A stretch of 6,052 nucleotides of DNA, taken from contig QMMB01000223.1 in the NCBI GenBank assembly GCA_003647035.1, positions 1 through 6,052 on the forward strand. The letters run 5' to 3'. Below the pieces are notes generated by a model that saw nothing but the letters and a program-made list of their open reading frames with translations, searched no databases and was not told the DNA's origin. This DNA comes from Deltaproteobacteria bacterium. Lineage in GTDB: Bacteria > Myxococcota_A > Polyangia > Polyangiales > Houyiibacteriaceae. Both the position numbers and the translations under genes were made by a program. This document shows, in pieces, positions 1-5,975 of this stretch; the stretch's first letter is position 1, and every line of letters starts with the position of its first letter.

Positions 1-2
1 AA

Positions 3-428
3 GAAGCGCTGCTGCACGCATACATGGTGCATGTAGCAAAGGACTTCGAGGAAATCCTCGACGAGAAGCTGCGTGGGCTTCGCTCTCTTGGCGACCGGCT
101 GGTCGAAGCGGTGGCGGTTTCGGTGGAGTTGATTCGGGAGCGAGAGGACGTGGCGCCATTCTTCAACGAGGAAGGCCTCGGCCTGACCGCGCAACTCACG
201 TCGAACGCGGCCGCGATGCGGGAGCAACTCGTTCGTCAGATCGAAAGGGAGTCCTGCTCGGACCGGATCCAGGGAACGCTTCGAAACGACGTGTCCGCCG
301 AAGAAGCAGCCGAATGGGTCACCCGCATGATTTTTTCCTTCTCGGTCCTACCATCGGAGGCTCGTTCGGGGGTTTCCCTCCGGAAATACTTGCGAAAAAT
401 GCTAATTCCGTCCCTCATCGAAGGGTGA
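3..428 (+). CDS. TetR/AcrR-family transcriptional regulator, C-terminal part (5' end outside window)
   Basis: The open frame enters from the left edge and ends at a TGA (426-428). The first visible residues, EALLHAY, match the helix that follows the recognition helix of TetR-family proteins (the usual '..YFGSKEALLHAY..' pattern), so the helix-turn-helix itself lies just outside the window. What remains (about 141 residues) is helical, charged and without membrane segments, as expected for the all-alpha ligand-binding and dimerisation domain, and its length fits that domain. The ATG at 24 is internal to this frame and unlikely to be the true start. The P450-ferredoxin pair lies 118 bases downstream on the same strand, with inverted repeats between, so local control of that pair is likely (inference). 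The ligand cannot be predicted because this domain is poorly conserved. Family call is fairly safe; role is inferred. Confidence 0.8.
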   Translation, partial: EALLHAYMVHVAKDFEEILDEKLRGLRSLGDRLVEAVAVSVELIREREDVAPFFNEEGLGLTAQLTSNAAAMREQLVRQIERESCSDRIQGTLRNDVSAEEAAEWVTRMIFSFSVLPSEARSGVSLRKYLRKMLIPSLIEG

Positions 429-440
429 TACAAAAAATCT

Positions 441-474
441 TATTTGTCTGGACACTGAGGCACAAATAGACAAA
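441..474. promoter_or_regulatory. Overlapping inverted repeats, candidate TetR operator/promoter of the P450 operon
   Basis: Two perfect 7-bp inverted repeats overlap here: TATTTGT (441-447) with ACAAATA (462-468), and TTTGTCT (443-449) with AGACAAA (468-474). A smaller dyad, TGTC-TG-GACA, sits at 445-454. The stretch is AT-rich against a GC-rich background. A weak promoter could coincide: TTGTCT (444-449) and TAGACA (467-472) are 17 bases apart, which would put transcription start near 480. Position between a TetR-family gene and its likely target fits an operator. The promoter match is poor and the operator role is inferred. Confidence 0.45.
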
Positions 475-494
475 ATGCCTGATCACGGCGTTCC

Positions 495-528
495 CGGTTC
501 GAGTGAAACCGGTCGGCACACCGAACCG
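495..528 (+). repeat. Inverted repeat/stem-loop in the P450 leader
   Basis: CGGTTCG (495-501) and CGAACCG (522-528) are perfect 7-bp arms around a 20-base loop, ending six bases before the P450 Shine-Dalgarno. A competing fold pairs GGTCGG (511-516) with CCG/ACC (521-527, one bulged A) around the loop CACA. The two folds share the 522-527 segment and exclude each other. It could be a leader RNA structure or a second protein-binding site; neither is demonstrated. Confidence 0.35.
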
Positions 529-533
529 TTCAA

Positions 534-538
534 AGGAG
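534..538 (+). promoter_or_regulatory. Shine-Dalgarno that sets the P450 start
   Basis: AGGAG lies eight bases before ATG 547. The longer in-frame ATG at 475 has no such signal, sits against the inverted repeats, and would add 24 residues (MPDHGVPGSSETGRHTEPFK...) unlike a P450 N-terminus. This favours 547 as the start. Confidence 0.85.
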
Positions 539-546
539 CAATAGAA

Positions 547-1779
547 ATGGAAACCGCGGCACAAGACGCAGCAACGATCCCATACGACCCCATTTACGAT
601 CCGTTCAACCCCGAGCTGATCGCCGACCCGTATCCGTTCTACGCGCGCCTCCGGGACGAACATCCGCTTCACTACAACGAGCGGATGGATTTCTACGTGC
701 TGTCCCGCTACGACGACATATTTCACGCGCTTCGTAAGCCGCAGATATTTTCGTCCGCGCAGGGGCTTACGCCCGTCAAAGACGAGATCGCCCAGCTCGG
801 TCTTCCGCCGACGTTCATCATGATGGATCCGCCGGACCACACACGACTCCGGAGGTTGATCACGAAGGCGTTCACGCCCGATACGGTGAAAGAGCTCGAG
901 CCGACGATCAGACAATTCGTGGTCGAGCATGTCGACGCCATGAAGCAAAAGTCTGCCGATGGAGAAGAGGTCGACTTGGTCCAGGCGGTCGCGTCGCCAC
1001 TGCCGACCATGGTGGTCGCGGATATTCTCGGCGTGCCTCCCGAGGACCGCGAAAAGTTTGACCCATGGTCGGACGCGATCACCTCAGCCTCCGCGGACTT
1101 CACGCTTGACGTCAAGGAGGCGATGGACGCGGTGCAGGGACTAGTCACGTACTTTAGCGGCATGTGCCAAGCCCGCAGAGCCAACCCGACCGGTGACATG
1201 ATCACCAAGCTCACTCAGGCTGAAGTGGACGGCGAGACGCTCACCGATTGGGACATCGTGGGCTTTTGTTTCGTCATGATTGCGGGCGGCAACGACACCA
1301 CCACGAACCTGATCGGCAACTCGATGAAGTTTCTCCACGACTACCCCGACCAGCACCGGGAAATGATCCAAGACCCTTCACTCATTCCAAACGCAATCGA
1401 AGAGTTCCTTCGTATCGAGTCGGTGGTGCAGGGCCTTTCGCGCACCACGCTCGAGGACGTGGAGTACTACGGCAAGACGATTCCGGCAGGCAGCAAAGTG
1501 CACAATCTTTATGCGTCCGGTAACCGTGATCCGCGGCACTGGGGTGACAATGCGGACGAGCTAGACATTCACCGCGAGATCGACCGGCACCTTTCGTTCG
1601 CGCAGGGGCCGCATTTTTGCATCGGGGCGCACGTCGCGCGCCTGATGATACGCATCTATTTCGAAGAGATGGGCTCGCGCATCGGTAAGAATTTCGAGAT
1701 CGACTGGGACAATGCCGAGCGGCGAAACTCTGCCTTCACACGTGGCTTCACCAAGATCCCGATTCACATCAAGGCATGA
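547..1779 (+). CDS. Cytochrome P450 monooxygenase (bacterial, soluble, class I type)
   Basis: A 410-residue haem-thiolate monooxygenase, full length for soluble bacterial P450s and with no N-terminal membrane anchor, so cytoplasmic. Visible landmarks in order: the N-terminal 'DPFNPELIADPYPFYARLR' region; 'MMDPPDHTRLRRL' of the C-helix; the I-helix oxygen-activation motif AGGNDTT (246-252, acid-alcohol pair D250/T251); the K-helix ExxR (E286, R289); and the haem-binding loop FAQGPHFCIG with C358 as predicted iron ligand. All catalytic positions are intact. It would insert one oxygen atom into a substrate using two electrons, most simply supplied by the ferredoxin gene it overlaps by ATGA (stop 1777-1779, next start 1776-1778). 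I cannot assign a CYP family or substrate; the TetR regulator and nearby FadL-like porin hint at a hydrophobic compound such as a terpenoid, steroid or fatty acid, but this is speculation. Confidence 0.97.
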   Translation: METAAQDAATIPYDPIYDPFNPELIADPYPFYARLRDEHPLHYNERMDFYVLSRYDDIFHALRKPQIFSSAQGLTPVKDEIAQLGLPPTFIMMDPPDHTRLRRLITKAFTPDTVKELEPTIRQFVVEHVDAMKQKSADGEEVDLVQAVASPLPTMVVADILGVPPEDREKFDPWSDAITSASADFTLDVKEAMDAVQGLVTYFSGMCQARRANPTGDMITKLTQAEVDGETLTDWDIVGFCFVMIAGGNDTTTNLIGNSMKFLHDYPDQHREMIQDPSLIPNAIEEFLRIESVVQGLSRTTLEDVEYYGKTIPAGSKVHNLYASGNRDPRHWGDNADELDIHREIDRHLSFAQGPHFCIGAHVARLMIRIYFEEMGSRIGKNFEIDWDNAERRNSAFTRGFTKIPIHIKA

Positions 1780-2084
1780 GTACGATCCGAGTACGATTCG
1801 AGCCCGCCGGCTTCGAGGTCGACGCCCAGCCGGGCGAAGCGATCATGGATATCACCGACGCAAACCCCGCGGCGGAGGTCCCATACTCCTGCCGCGCCGC
1901 CACCTGCGGCACCTGCAGAGTCGAGGTGTTGGAAGGTGGCGAATCGCTCTCGACCCCCGACGAGTTCGAGCTCGAAGTCCTCGACATCTTCGGCGACACC
2001 CCCGACAAAGTCCGCCTCTGCTGCCAAAGCAAACTAGTCGGCGGCAATGGAACCCACGTCACCCTAAAAGTCTGTGAAGACTAG
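1776..2084 (+). CDS. [2Fe-2S] ferredoxin, plant type
   Basis: A 102-residue electron carrier of the beta-grasp fold. The cluster motif is C39-x4-C44-x2-C47 (YSCRAATCGTC), followed by RLCCQ, where C83 aligns with the usual fourth ligand ('RLACQ' pattern). The x4 spacing makes it plant/oxygenase-reductase type, not adrenodoxin type (x5). The neighbouring C82 and C100 are extra cysteines. The start overlaps the P450 stop in an ATGA junction, so translation is probably coupled and the protein is very likely the P450's redox partner. Many bacterial P450s pair with 3Fe-4S or adrenodoxin-type ferredoxins, so a plant-type partner is less usual. No reductase gene is visible; electrons must come from one encoded elsewhere. 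No separate Shine-Dalgarno is obvious. It is the last gene before a likely terminator. Confidence 0.95.
   Translation: MSTIRVRFEPAGFEVDAQPGEAIMDITDANPAAEVPYSCRAATCGTCRVEVLEGGESLSTPDEFELEVLDIFGDTPDKVRLCCQSKLVGGNGTHVTLKVCED
1778..1802 (+). repeat. 11-bp tandem direct repeat at the P450/ferredoxin junction
   Basis: GAGTACGATCC (1778-1788) is followed at once by GAGTACGATTC (1789-1799), one mismatch apart, then GAG. It covers the first codons of the ferredoxin. Because 11 is not a multiple of three, the copies are read in different frames, and losing one copy would shift the ferredoxin frame. Confidence 0.6.
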
Positions 2085-2093
2085 GGGTTTTTT
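2062..2093 (+). terminator. Probable rho-independent terminator of the P450-ferredoxin operon
   Basis: AGTCT (2069-2073) and AGACT (2078-2082) pair around the loop GTGA. The stem continues as CCCT (2062-2065) with AGGG (2083-2086), leaving AAA (2066-2068) as a one-sided bulge. Six T residues (2088-2093) follow almost directly. The hairpin uses the last ferredoxin codons and its stop codon, so the coding end doubles as terminator. The bulge weakens it; placement between convergent genes supports it. Confidence 0.55.
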
Positions 2094-2110
2094 CTTACGG
2101 CGCCTTGGAG

Positions 2111-3430
2111 CTAGAAGGCGGCTTTGAGGGCTAGGTTGATGCCGAACTCGTTGATCTTGATGTTGATGGGGTTGAGCTGGCCGGGTTGGCCCGGGGGGTC
2201 GGGGAATGTGGACGGGAATGCGACGCCCGCGAGTTGTCCGCTGCCGTGGGAGTAACGGAGCGCCACGGCGAAGGCGAGGTAGAAGCCGTCTTGGTCTCTC
2301 GTGGGGGGTGCGGAGCGGTTCGCGAAGTCGATGCCTAGCGTGAAGCCGTAGAAGTCGATCTGGCTTTCGCCGAACTCGTCTGGCGCTTGCTCCGGACTGA
2401 GGTCCGTGAAGAAACCCGCGCCTAGCTTCACACGCTCGGTGAGCCGGAATATTCCGCCGATGCGCGCGTTGGCCGTGGTCGTCCGGTCGATGTCGAGCGC
2501 GGGCGTGTTCAGCGGAAAAGATAGGACCAGGTCGGCCTCGACCCAGCCCCATTTTCCCAAGTAGGCGGCGCCCAAGCGCGTCACTCCTACTTCGACGCCT
2601 GCCCAGGAGCCTGAGAGCTCGTCGATTTGAGTTCCTTGGAATTGGGGAGCGCCGTTGGGCGGGGACAACGACTGCGTCGCCGTGGTTTCGTTGTCGAGGT
2701 AGACTAAGTAGCTCGGCGTCGCGACCATCCACCCAATTCGGACCTGCTTGATCGGAGCCCACTGGAGCCCGAGCTTCATCTGCAGGCCTCCACCGGCAAC
2801 GCTCTGGTTCAGGCTCCGATTGAAAGTACCGGCTGCCCCCAGAGCATACGCACCGGTCACGATCTCGGTGGCCTTCTTCGACGCTATTACGATGTCCAGC
2901 CCTCCGCCCAAGAGAAACTTTTCGCTCTTCTTCCACGCGACGGTTCCGCTCACGTGATACACGGACTTGGCCTCGTCAGCGCTGGCAAAGAACTCCGAAG
3001 GTTCCGTCGCACCGGCCGCCGTCGCGACCGTATCCTGGACGAATCGATCGAAAGACCGGGAGAAGAAGAACCCCACGCCCCAGCGTAGTGCCGGTCGCGG
3101 CGCAGCAACGAACGTAAGCGCACGAGGAATCGCCTGAATCGCCGAGTAGTCGCCCTCGCTCTGCTCCCCGCTTTCGATGGACAGTGAGCCTGGTGCGCTC
3201 GCAATGCTGTAGGACAACACCGCTCCAGTCAGGTCGACCGACCTGCTATCGAGTCGCGCCACCCCAGCGGGATTGAACCACATCGCGCCGCCCGTGTGTA
3301 CGTTGGCCACGACCGCACCGCCCGTGAGCGCGACGTCGCTCCCGGCTACGACGTCCTCACTGTTGCCCGCGGCGGCCATTGCCGGAACGACGAGCATCGA
3401 AAAGACAAGAACCCCCACAGACCGAAGCAT
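2111..3430 (-). CDS. FadL/OmpP1-like outer-membrane beta-barrel protein
   Basis: A 439-residue predicted outer-membrane protein, close in length to E. coli FadL (about 446). The N-terminus has a signal peptide (hydrophobic SVGVLVFSMLVV, then AMA-A near residues 17-20). The mature start carries the family-like glycine-rich stretch and FNPAG (52-56), matching the 'NPA' region of FadL-type proteins, which take up hydrophobic compounds. The rest alternates in strand-like fashion with many aromatic and Gly residues, and the chain ends in Phe (LALKAAF), the usual barrel-assembly signal. Start ATG (3428-3430) is chosen because the signal peptide begins there; its ribosome site is weak. It converges on the ferredoxin gene with 26 bases between stops, so it is not in that operon. 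Substrate unknown; lipid or other hydrophobic uptake is inferred from the family. A different barrel family of similar shape is possible. Confidence 0.72.
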   Translation of the reverse strand: MLRSVGVLVFSMLVVPAMAAAGNSEDVVAGSDVALTGGAVVANVHTGGAMWFNPAGVARLDSRSVDLTGAVLSYSIASAPGSLSIESGEQSEGDYSAIQAIPRALTFVAAPRPALRWGVGFFFSRSFDRFVQDTVATAAGATEPSEFFASADEAKSVYHVSGTVAWKKSEKFLLGGGLDIVIASKKATEIVTGAYALGAAGTFNRSLNQSVAGGGLQMKLGLQWAPIKQVRIGWMVATPSYLVYLDNETTATQSLSPPNGAPQFQGTQIDELSGSWAGVEVGVTRLGAAYLGKWGWVEADLVLSFPLNTPALDIDRTTTANARIGGIFRLTERVKLGAGFFTDLSPEQAPDEFGESQIDFYGFTLGIDFANRSAPPTRDQDGFYLAFAVALRYSHGSGQLAGVAFPSTFPDPPGQPGQLNPINIKINEFGINLALKAAF

Positions 3431-3496
3431 CGCCTGGGCATAGTAGCGTCAAAGTCGATTATTGGAAGCTTGTTCGATGTGCGGGTGCTCTGAAGT

Positions 3497-3700
3497 TCAG
3501 GCGATAGGTTCGAGGATGACGACCGGGATGACGCGTTCGGTCCACGTCGCGTAAGTCGCGAAGTCTGGGTAGTGAGCTACGAGCTTCGGCCAAAGCGCCT
3601 CACGTTCTTGGGGAGATGCCGTGCGGGCGTTCACCTTCAGTTTGCGTCGCTTGATCCTAGCTCGGGGTTGGGTGTCCAGCAGCCCGGCGGTCGGGGCGTC
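3497..3700 (-). pseudogene. C-terminal remnant of a Ddn-type deazaflavin (F420)-dependent oxidoreductase, apparently frameshifted
   Basis: Reading the - strand to a TGA at 3497-3499 gives ARIKRRKLKVNARTAS, then EREALWPKLVAHYPDFATY and WTERVIPVVILEPIA. This closely parallels the C-terminus of M. tuberculosis Ddn as I recall it (TARDAT.EERAEYWPQLV..YPSY..Y.SWTDRTIPIVVCEP). Upstream, the family's 'NPE' sits in another frame (AACCCCGAG, 3661-3669); one extra base at about 3660/3661 would join NPE to ARIKRRK. Only about 65 of some 150 codons remain: the N-terminal half is replaced by the end of the 735-codon gene. No start or ribosome site is visible for the fragment, so it is probably non-functional. 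A sequencing or assembly error could explain the shift, but not the missing half. Intact relatives reduce quinones or nitro compounds with F420H2. Confidence 0.7.
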
Positions 3701-5906
3701 ATTGTCCGGGGCCAGCGTGCCAAACGTCCGCAGCCGTCGGATCCGCGGGGGCGTCGGCGAGCAGCTCGCGCGGCATTAGCTTTGCGGCTTCGCGCAGCGC
3801 GCGACTGGCTTCTTCCAGCCGCTTGGCGTCCCAGTGCGTCGATGCGGCTTGGAGCGCGTACCCTCCGGCCGACGCGCGCTGTTCGGGCAGCGAGTCGCGT
3901 GAGGATCTCCAGGCCTCGCTTCGCCGAATGATGTCCGAGAGGCGCAGGAACGGCTCCCCGGCCGTGGTCCAATCGCTTCGTCCGGAGTGGCGGGCAGGGT
4001 TGCGCGCAGAGGCGAGTTCGACGATGGGGCGGTTTTCGGTGTTGAGCGGCGTCCGGCTCAAATGCGACGCAAGGGCGTCGAGCGGACCCACGTAGAGGGC
4101 GGCGGGCCCGAGCGGATGGGTGACCCAGCGATCCTCGACGCCCCGTGCCGCTAGCTCTTCGGTCCGCGTGCTGACGGTCGTTGGGTCCGGACCGTCGTCG
4201 ACACCCCCGATGAGGGCGATGATCGCATGGGCTCCATAGAAGTCACCGCGGAACACCTCGGCGTTGGGGAAGACGTCGAGGTAGGTCGCAAGGATCGACT
4301 CGAGCTCGGTAGCTCCAAGCTGGTAGAGCGGCAACCACTGACAAAACAATCCGCCGGGTGCCAAGCGTTCCTTGGCGCGCGTGAAGTGCTCAGTCGTGTA
4401 CAGAGATCCAGTTTCCGACCGCCACGGAACGAACAGGTCCGCAACGATCACATCGAAGCTGTCGTCGCTTCGTCGAAGAAAGCTTCGCACGTCGTCCGCG
4501 ACGACGTGGGTTCGTGGGTCGGTGTAGACCTCGGAGTTCCATTGTCCGAAGAAGCGCGTTGCCGCAGCGGTCACGCCCGGCATGATCTCGACGGTGACGA
4601 GCTTGCTCACACCGTGGTCGAACGCCACACCCGCCGAGGATCCGGTGGCGGTGCCAATAAAGGCCACACGTCGTGGCTTGGGATGCAGCAGGAGCGGCAA
4701 ATGCCCCTGCCGTTCCTGGTGGACCGCGTCGGCAGTGCCGCCGAGAGCGTAGTGGTTGTCGGTTTGGATGAGCAGGTCGCCGTTCCGTTCGATGACGGCC
4801 ACCAGCCCGGCAGCGCTGACCTCCGTATCGAGGAGCTTGTCTCCCTCGGCGAGCCGGAGAGGCGGATGGCTCCAAGGCCGTGCCACTGCGCAAACCACGG
4901 CGAGAAGGGTGACCACGAGCACCGCGTACCGACGCGGACGTACAGCAAGGATTGCGATCAATCCGTACACGACCGCCACTACGAGGAAGGCAGGCCAAAG
5001 ATGAAAGTAGGGGAGCAGCACGTAGGGCGCTGCGAGCGCGCCGGTCATTGCGCCGATGGTGTTGGCGGCGAGAAGACCTCCGGCGATGTGGCCCGCAGTC
5101 CTTCCGTCCCCCTCGGCTTCACGACCGGCACGAACGAAGAGCGCCGGAAGAACCGCGGCAGCGGCAACCAGGGCGGGGCCTGCGGTGGCCGCGCAAAGAA
5201 GAAAGGCACGTGGCACGTAAGCGGCCGACTCTTCTCCACCGACGAGATACGAGAGGCCGCCGGTCGCTGCCATGAACAAGGAAGGGAAGACGACGAAAGC
5301 AACAGCCGCGAGGCTTGCGGCGCCCGCAACGAGAACCGCGGGCGACACTCTCCGCTGCGCGAGAGAAACGAAGATCGCGCCCACAGCCAGCGAGAGCAAG
5401 GTCGTGACCAGGACTGCGCCAAGCGCGAAGGTCGATTGATCGAGCACACGCCCGAAGGCCTGGTGAAGAAGGAGCTGAGCGGCAAATACGCCGAATCCGG
5501 ATCCGAAGGCGATGAATGCAGTGTCGAACCGCGGCCACGCGCGGCCCGCTTCCCTCGCGGTTCCCTGAGATGAAGCGCCGCCGCGAACACCCCTCGCGAC
5601 GAAGACACTTGCAAATCCCACGGCCGCCAGCATGATGACACCGGTGATGTACGCTCCGCGCACGCCGAGAAGCGCGGGCAACCAGAACGCCGTGAGCCCC
5701 GCGCCGAGCGCCGCTCCGGCCAAGTCGACGGCATAGAGCGCGGTGCCGCGTGACCCCAGCTCATCCGTGCGGTCGCTCGTTGCCGCCACGAGGAGGGGAA
5801 ACGCAGCGCCGATCGCCGTGCTTGCGGGCGCCGCCACCGCCACCCGCGCCCCGACCTCCATATCTCCTGCACCGCGCCCGCTCCGAATCGCACGCCCTGA
5901 CGACAA
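3699..5906 (-). CDS. Fused multi-pass membrane/spermidine-synthase-like protein, probably N-terminally shortened
   Basis: 735 residues from a TTG (5904-5906); a later ATG at 5859-5861 would give 720, and neither has a well-spaced Shine-Dalgarno. Residues 20-345 hold about ten hydrophobic segments, including two family-like repeats, 'ALYAVDLAGAALGAG' (56-70) and 'AANTIGAMTGALAAPY' (280-295). Residues about 365-635 are a Rossmann methyltransferase/aminopropyltransferase-like domain: IQTDNHYALGG (380-390), IGTATGSSAG (417-426), VEIMPG with E440, ADDVRSF (470-476), FDVIVADLFVPW (484-495) and LNTENRPIVEL (621-631). Known spermidine synthases have D-x-x-D before Pro; here D490 remains but the second is V493, so polyamine synthesis is doubtful. 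Family members usually begin with about four more helices ('SGF...YEvvW.R'), absent here, although the second half-repeat (128-325) looks complete. The last 100 residues are helical and charged. Function unknown; inner-membrane location likely. Confidence 0.8.
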   Translation of the reverse strand: MSSGRAIRSGRGAGDMEVGARVAVAAPASTAIGAAFPLLVAATSDRTDELGSRGTALYAVDLAGAALGAGLTAFWLPALLGVRGAYITGVIMLAAVGFASVFVARGVRGGASSQGTAREAGRAWPRFDTAFIAFGSGFGVFAAQLLLHQAFGRVLDQSTFALGAVLVTTLLSLAVGAIFVSLAQRRVSPAVLVAGAASLAAVAFVVFPSLFMAATGGLSYLVGGEESAAYVPRAFLLCAATAGPALVAAAAVLPALFVRAGREAEGDGRTAGHIAGGLLAANTIGAMTGALAAPYVLLPYFHLWPAFLVVAVVYGLIAILAVRPRRYAVLVVTLLAVVCAVARPWSHPPLRLAEGDKLLDTEVSAAGLVAVIERNGDLLIQTDNHYALGGTADAVHQERQGHLPLLLHPKPRRVAFIGTATGSSAGVAFDHGVSKLVTVEIMPGVTAAATRFFGQWNSEVYTDPRTHVVADDVRSFLRRSDDSFDVIVADLFVPWRSETGSLYTTEHFTRAKERLAPGGLFCQWLPLYQLGATELESILATYLDVFPNAEVFRGDFYGAHAIIALIGGVDDGPDPTTVSTRTEELAARGVEDRWVTHPLGPAALYVGPLDALASHLSRTPLNTENRPIVELASARNPARHSGRSDWTTAGEPFLRLSDIIRRSEAWRSSRDSLPEQRASAGGYALQAASTHWDAKRLEEASRALREAAKLMPRELLADAPADPTAADVWHAGPGQ

Positions 5907-5960
5907 CTCAAATGGCGATCCCGCCCGCGGCGGGTTCGCCCACCCGGCGTCCAGCGCGCC
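5907..5960. other. Divergent intergenic spacer
   Basis: A short GC-rich spacer between the divergent fusion gene and the right-edge gene. It contains a GC dyad, CCCGC (5920-5924) and GCGGG (5930-5934), around CCGCG. No recognisable -10/-35 pair on either strand. The dyad might be an operator but could be chance at this base composition. Confidence 0.3.
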
Positions 5961-5968
5961 AGGAGGAG
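5961..5968 (+). promoter_or_regulatory. Strong Shine-Dalgarno for the right-edge gene
   Basis: AGGAGGAG lies seven bases before ATG 5976, a near-perfect anti-16S match at ideal spacing. It decides the start of the right-edge gene and argues that the - strand reading here is not coding. Confidence 0.85.
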
Positions 5969-5975
5969 ACGAAGA

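Noticed and set aside
475..546. N-terminal extension of the P450 from ATG 475
   Set aside because: No Shine-Dalgarno, begins right after an inverted-repeat cluster, and the extra residues do not resemble a P450; ATG 547 has AGGAG at good spacing.
2101..2120. Hairpin CGCCTT/AAGGCG (loop of 8) as a terminator
   Set aside because: Perfect 6-bp arms, but no T-run follows it on either strand, and it overlaps the stop of the outer-membrane gene; could be chance.
2064..2936. 290-codon - strand frame overlapping the outer-membrane gene
   Set aside because: Arg- and Pro-rich out-of-frame reading of the barrel gene; no domain or ribosome site.
3431..3496. Promoter for the outer-membrane gene
   Set aside because: A TACTAT on the - strand resembles a -10 box but sits too close to the start and has no acceptable -35 partner; not strong enough to annotate.
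3490..3500. Palindrome CTGAA-G-TTCAG at the end of the Ddn remnant
   Set aside because: Only 5-bp arms with a one-base centre and no T-run; likely chance.
4227..5573. Long open frame on the + strand (448 codons)
   Set aside because: Lies wholly antisense to the fusion gene; charged, low-complexity composition with no recognisable domain, typical of a shadow frame in GC-rich DNA.
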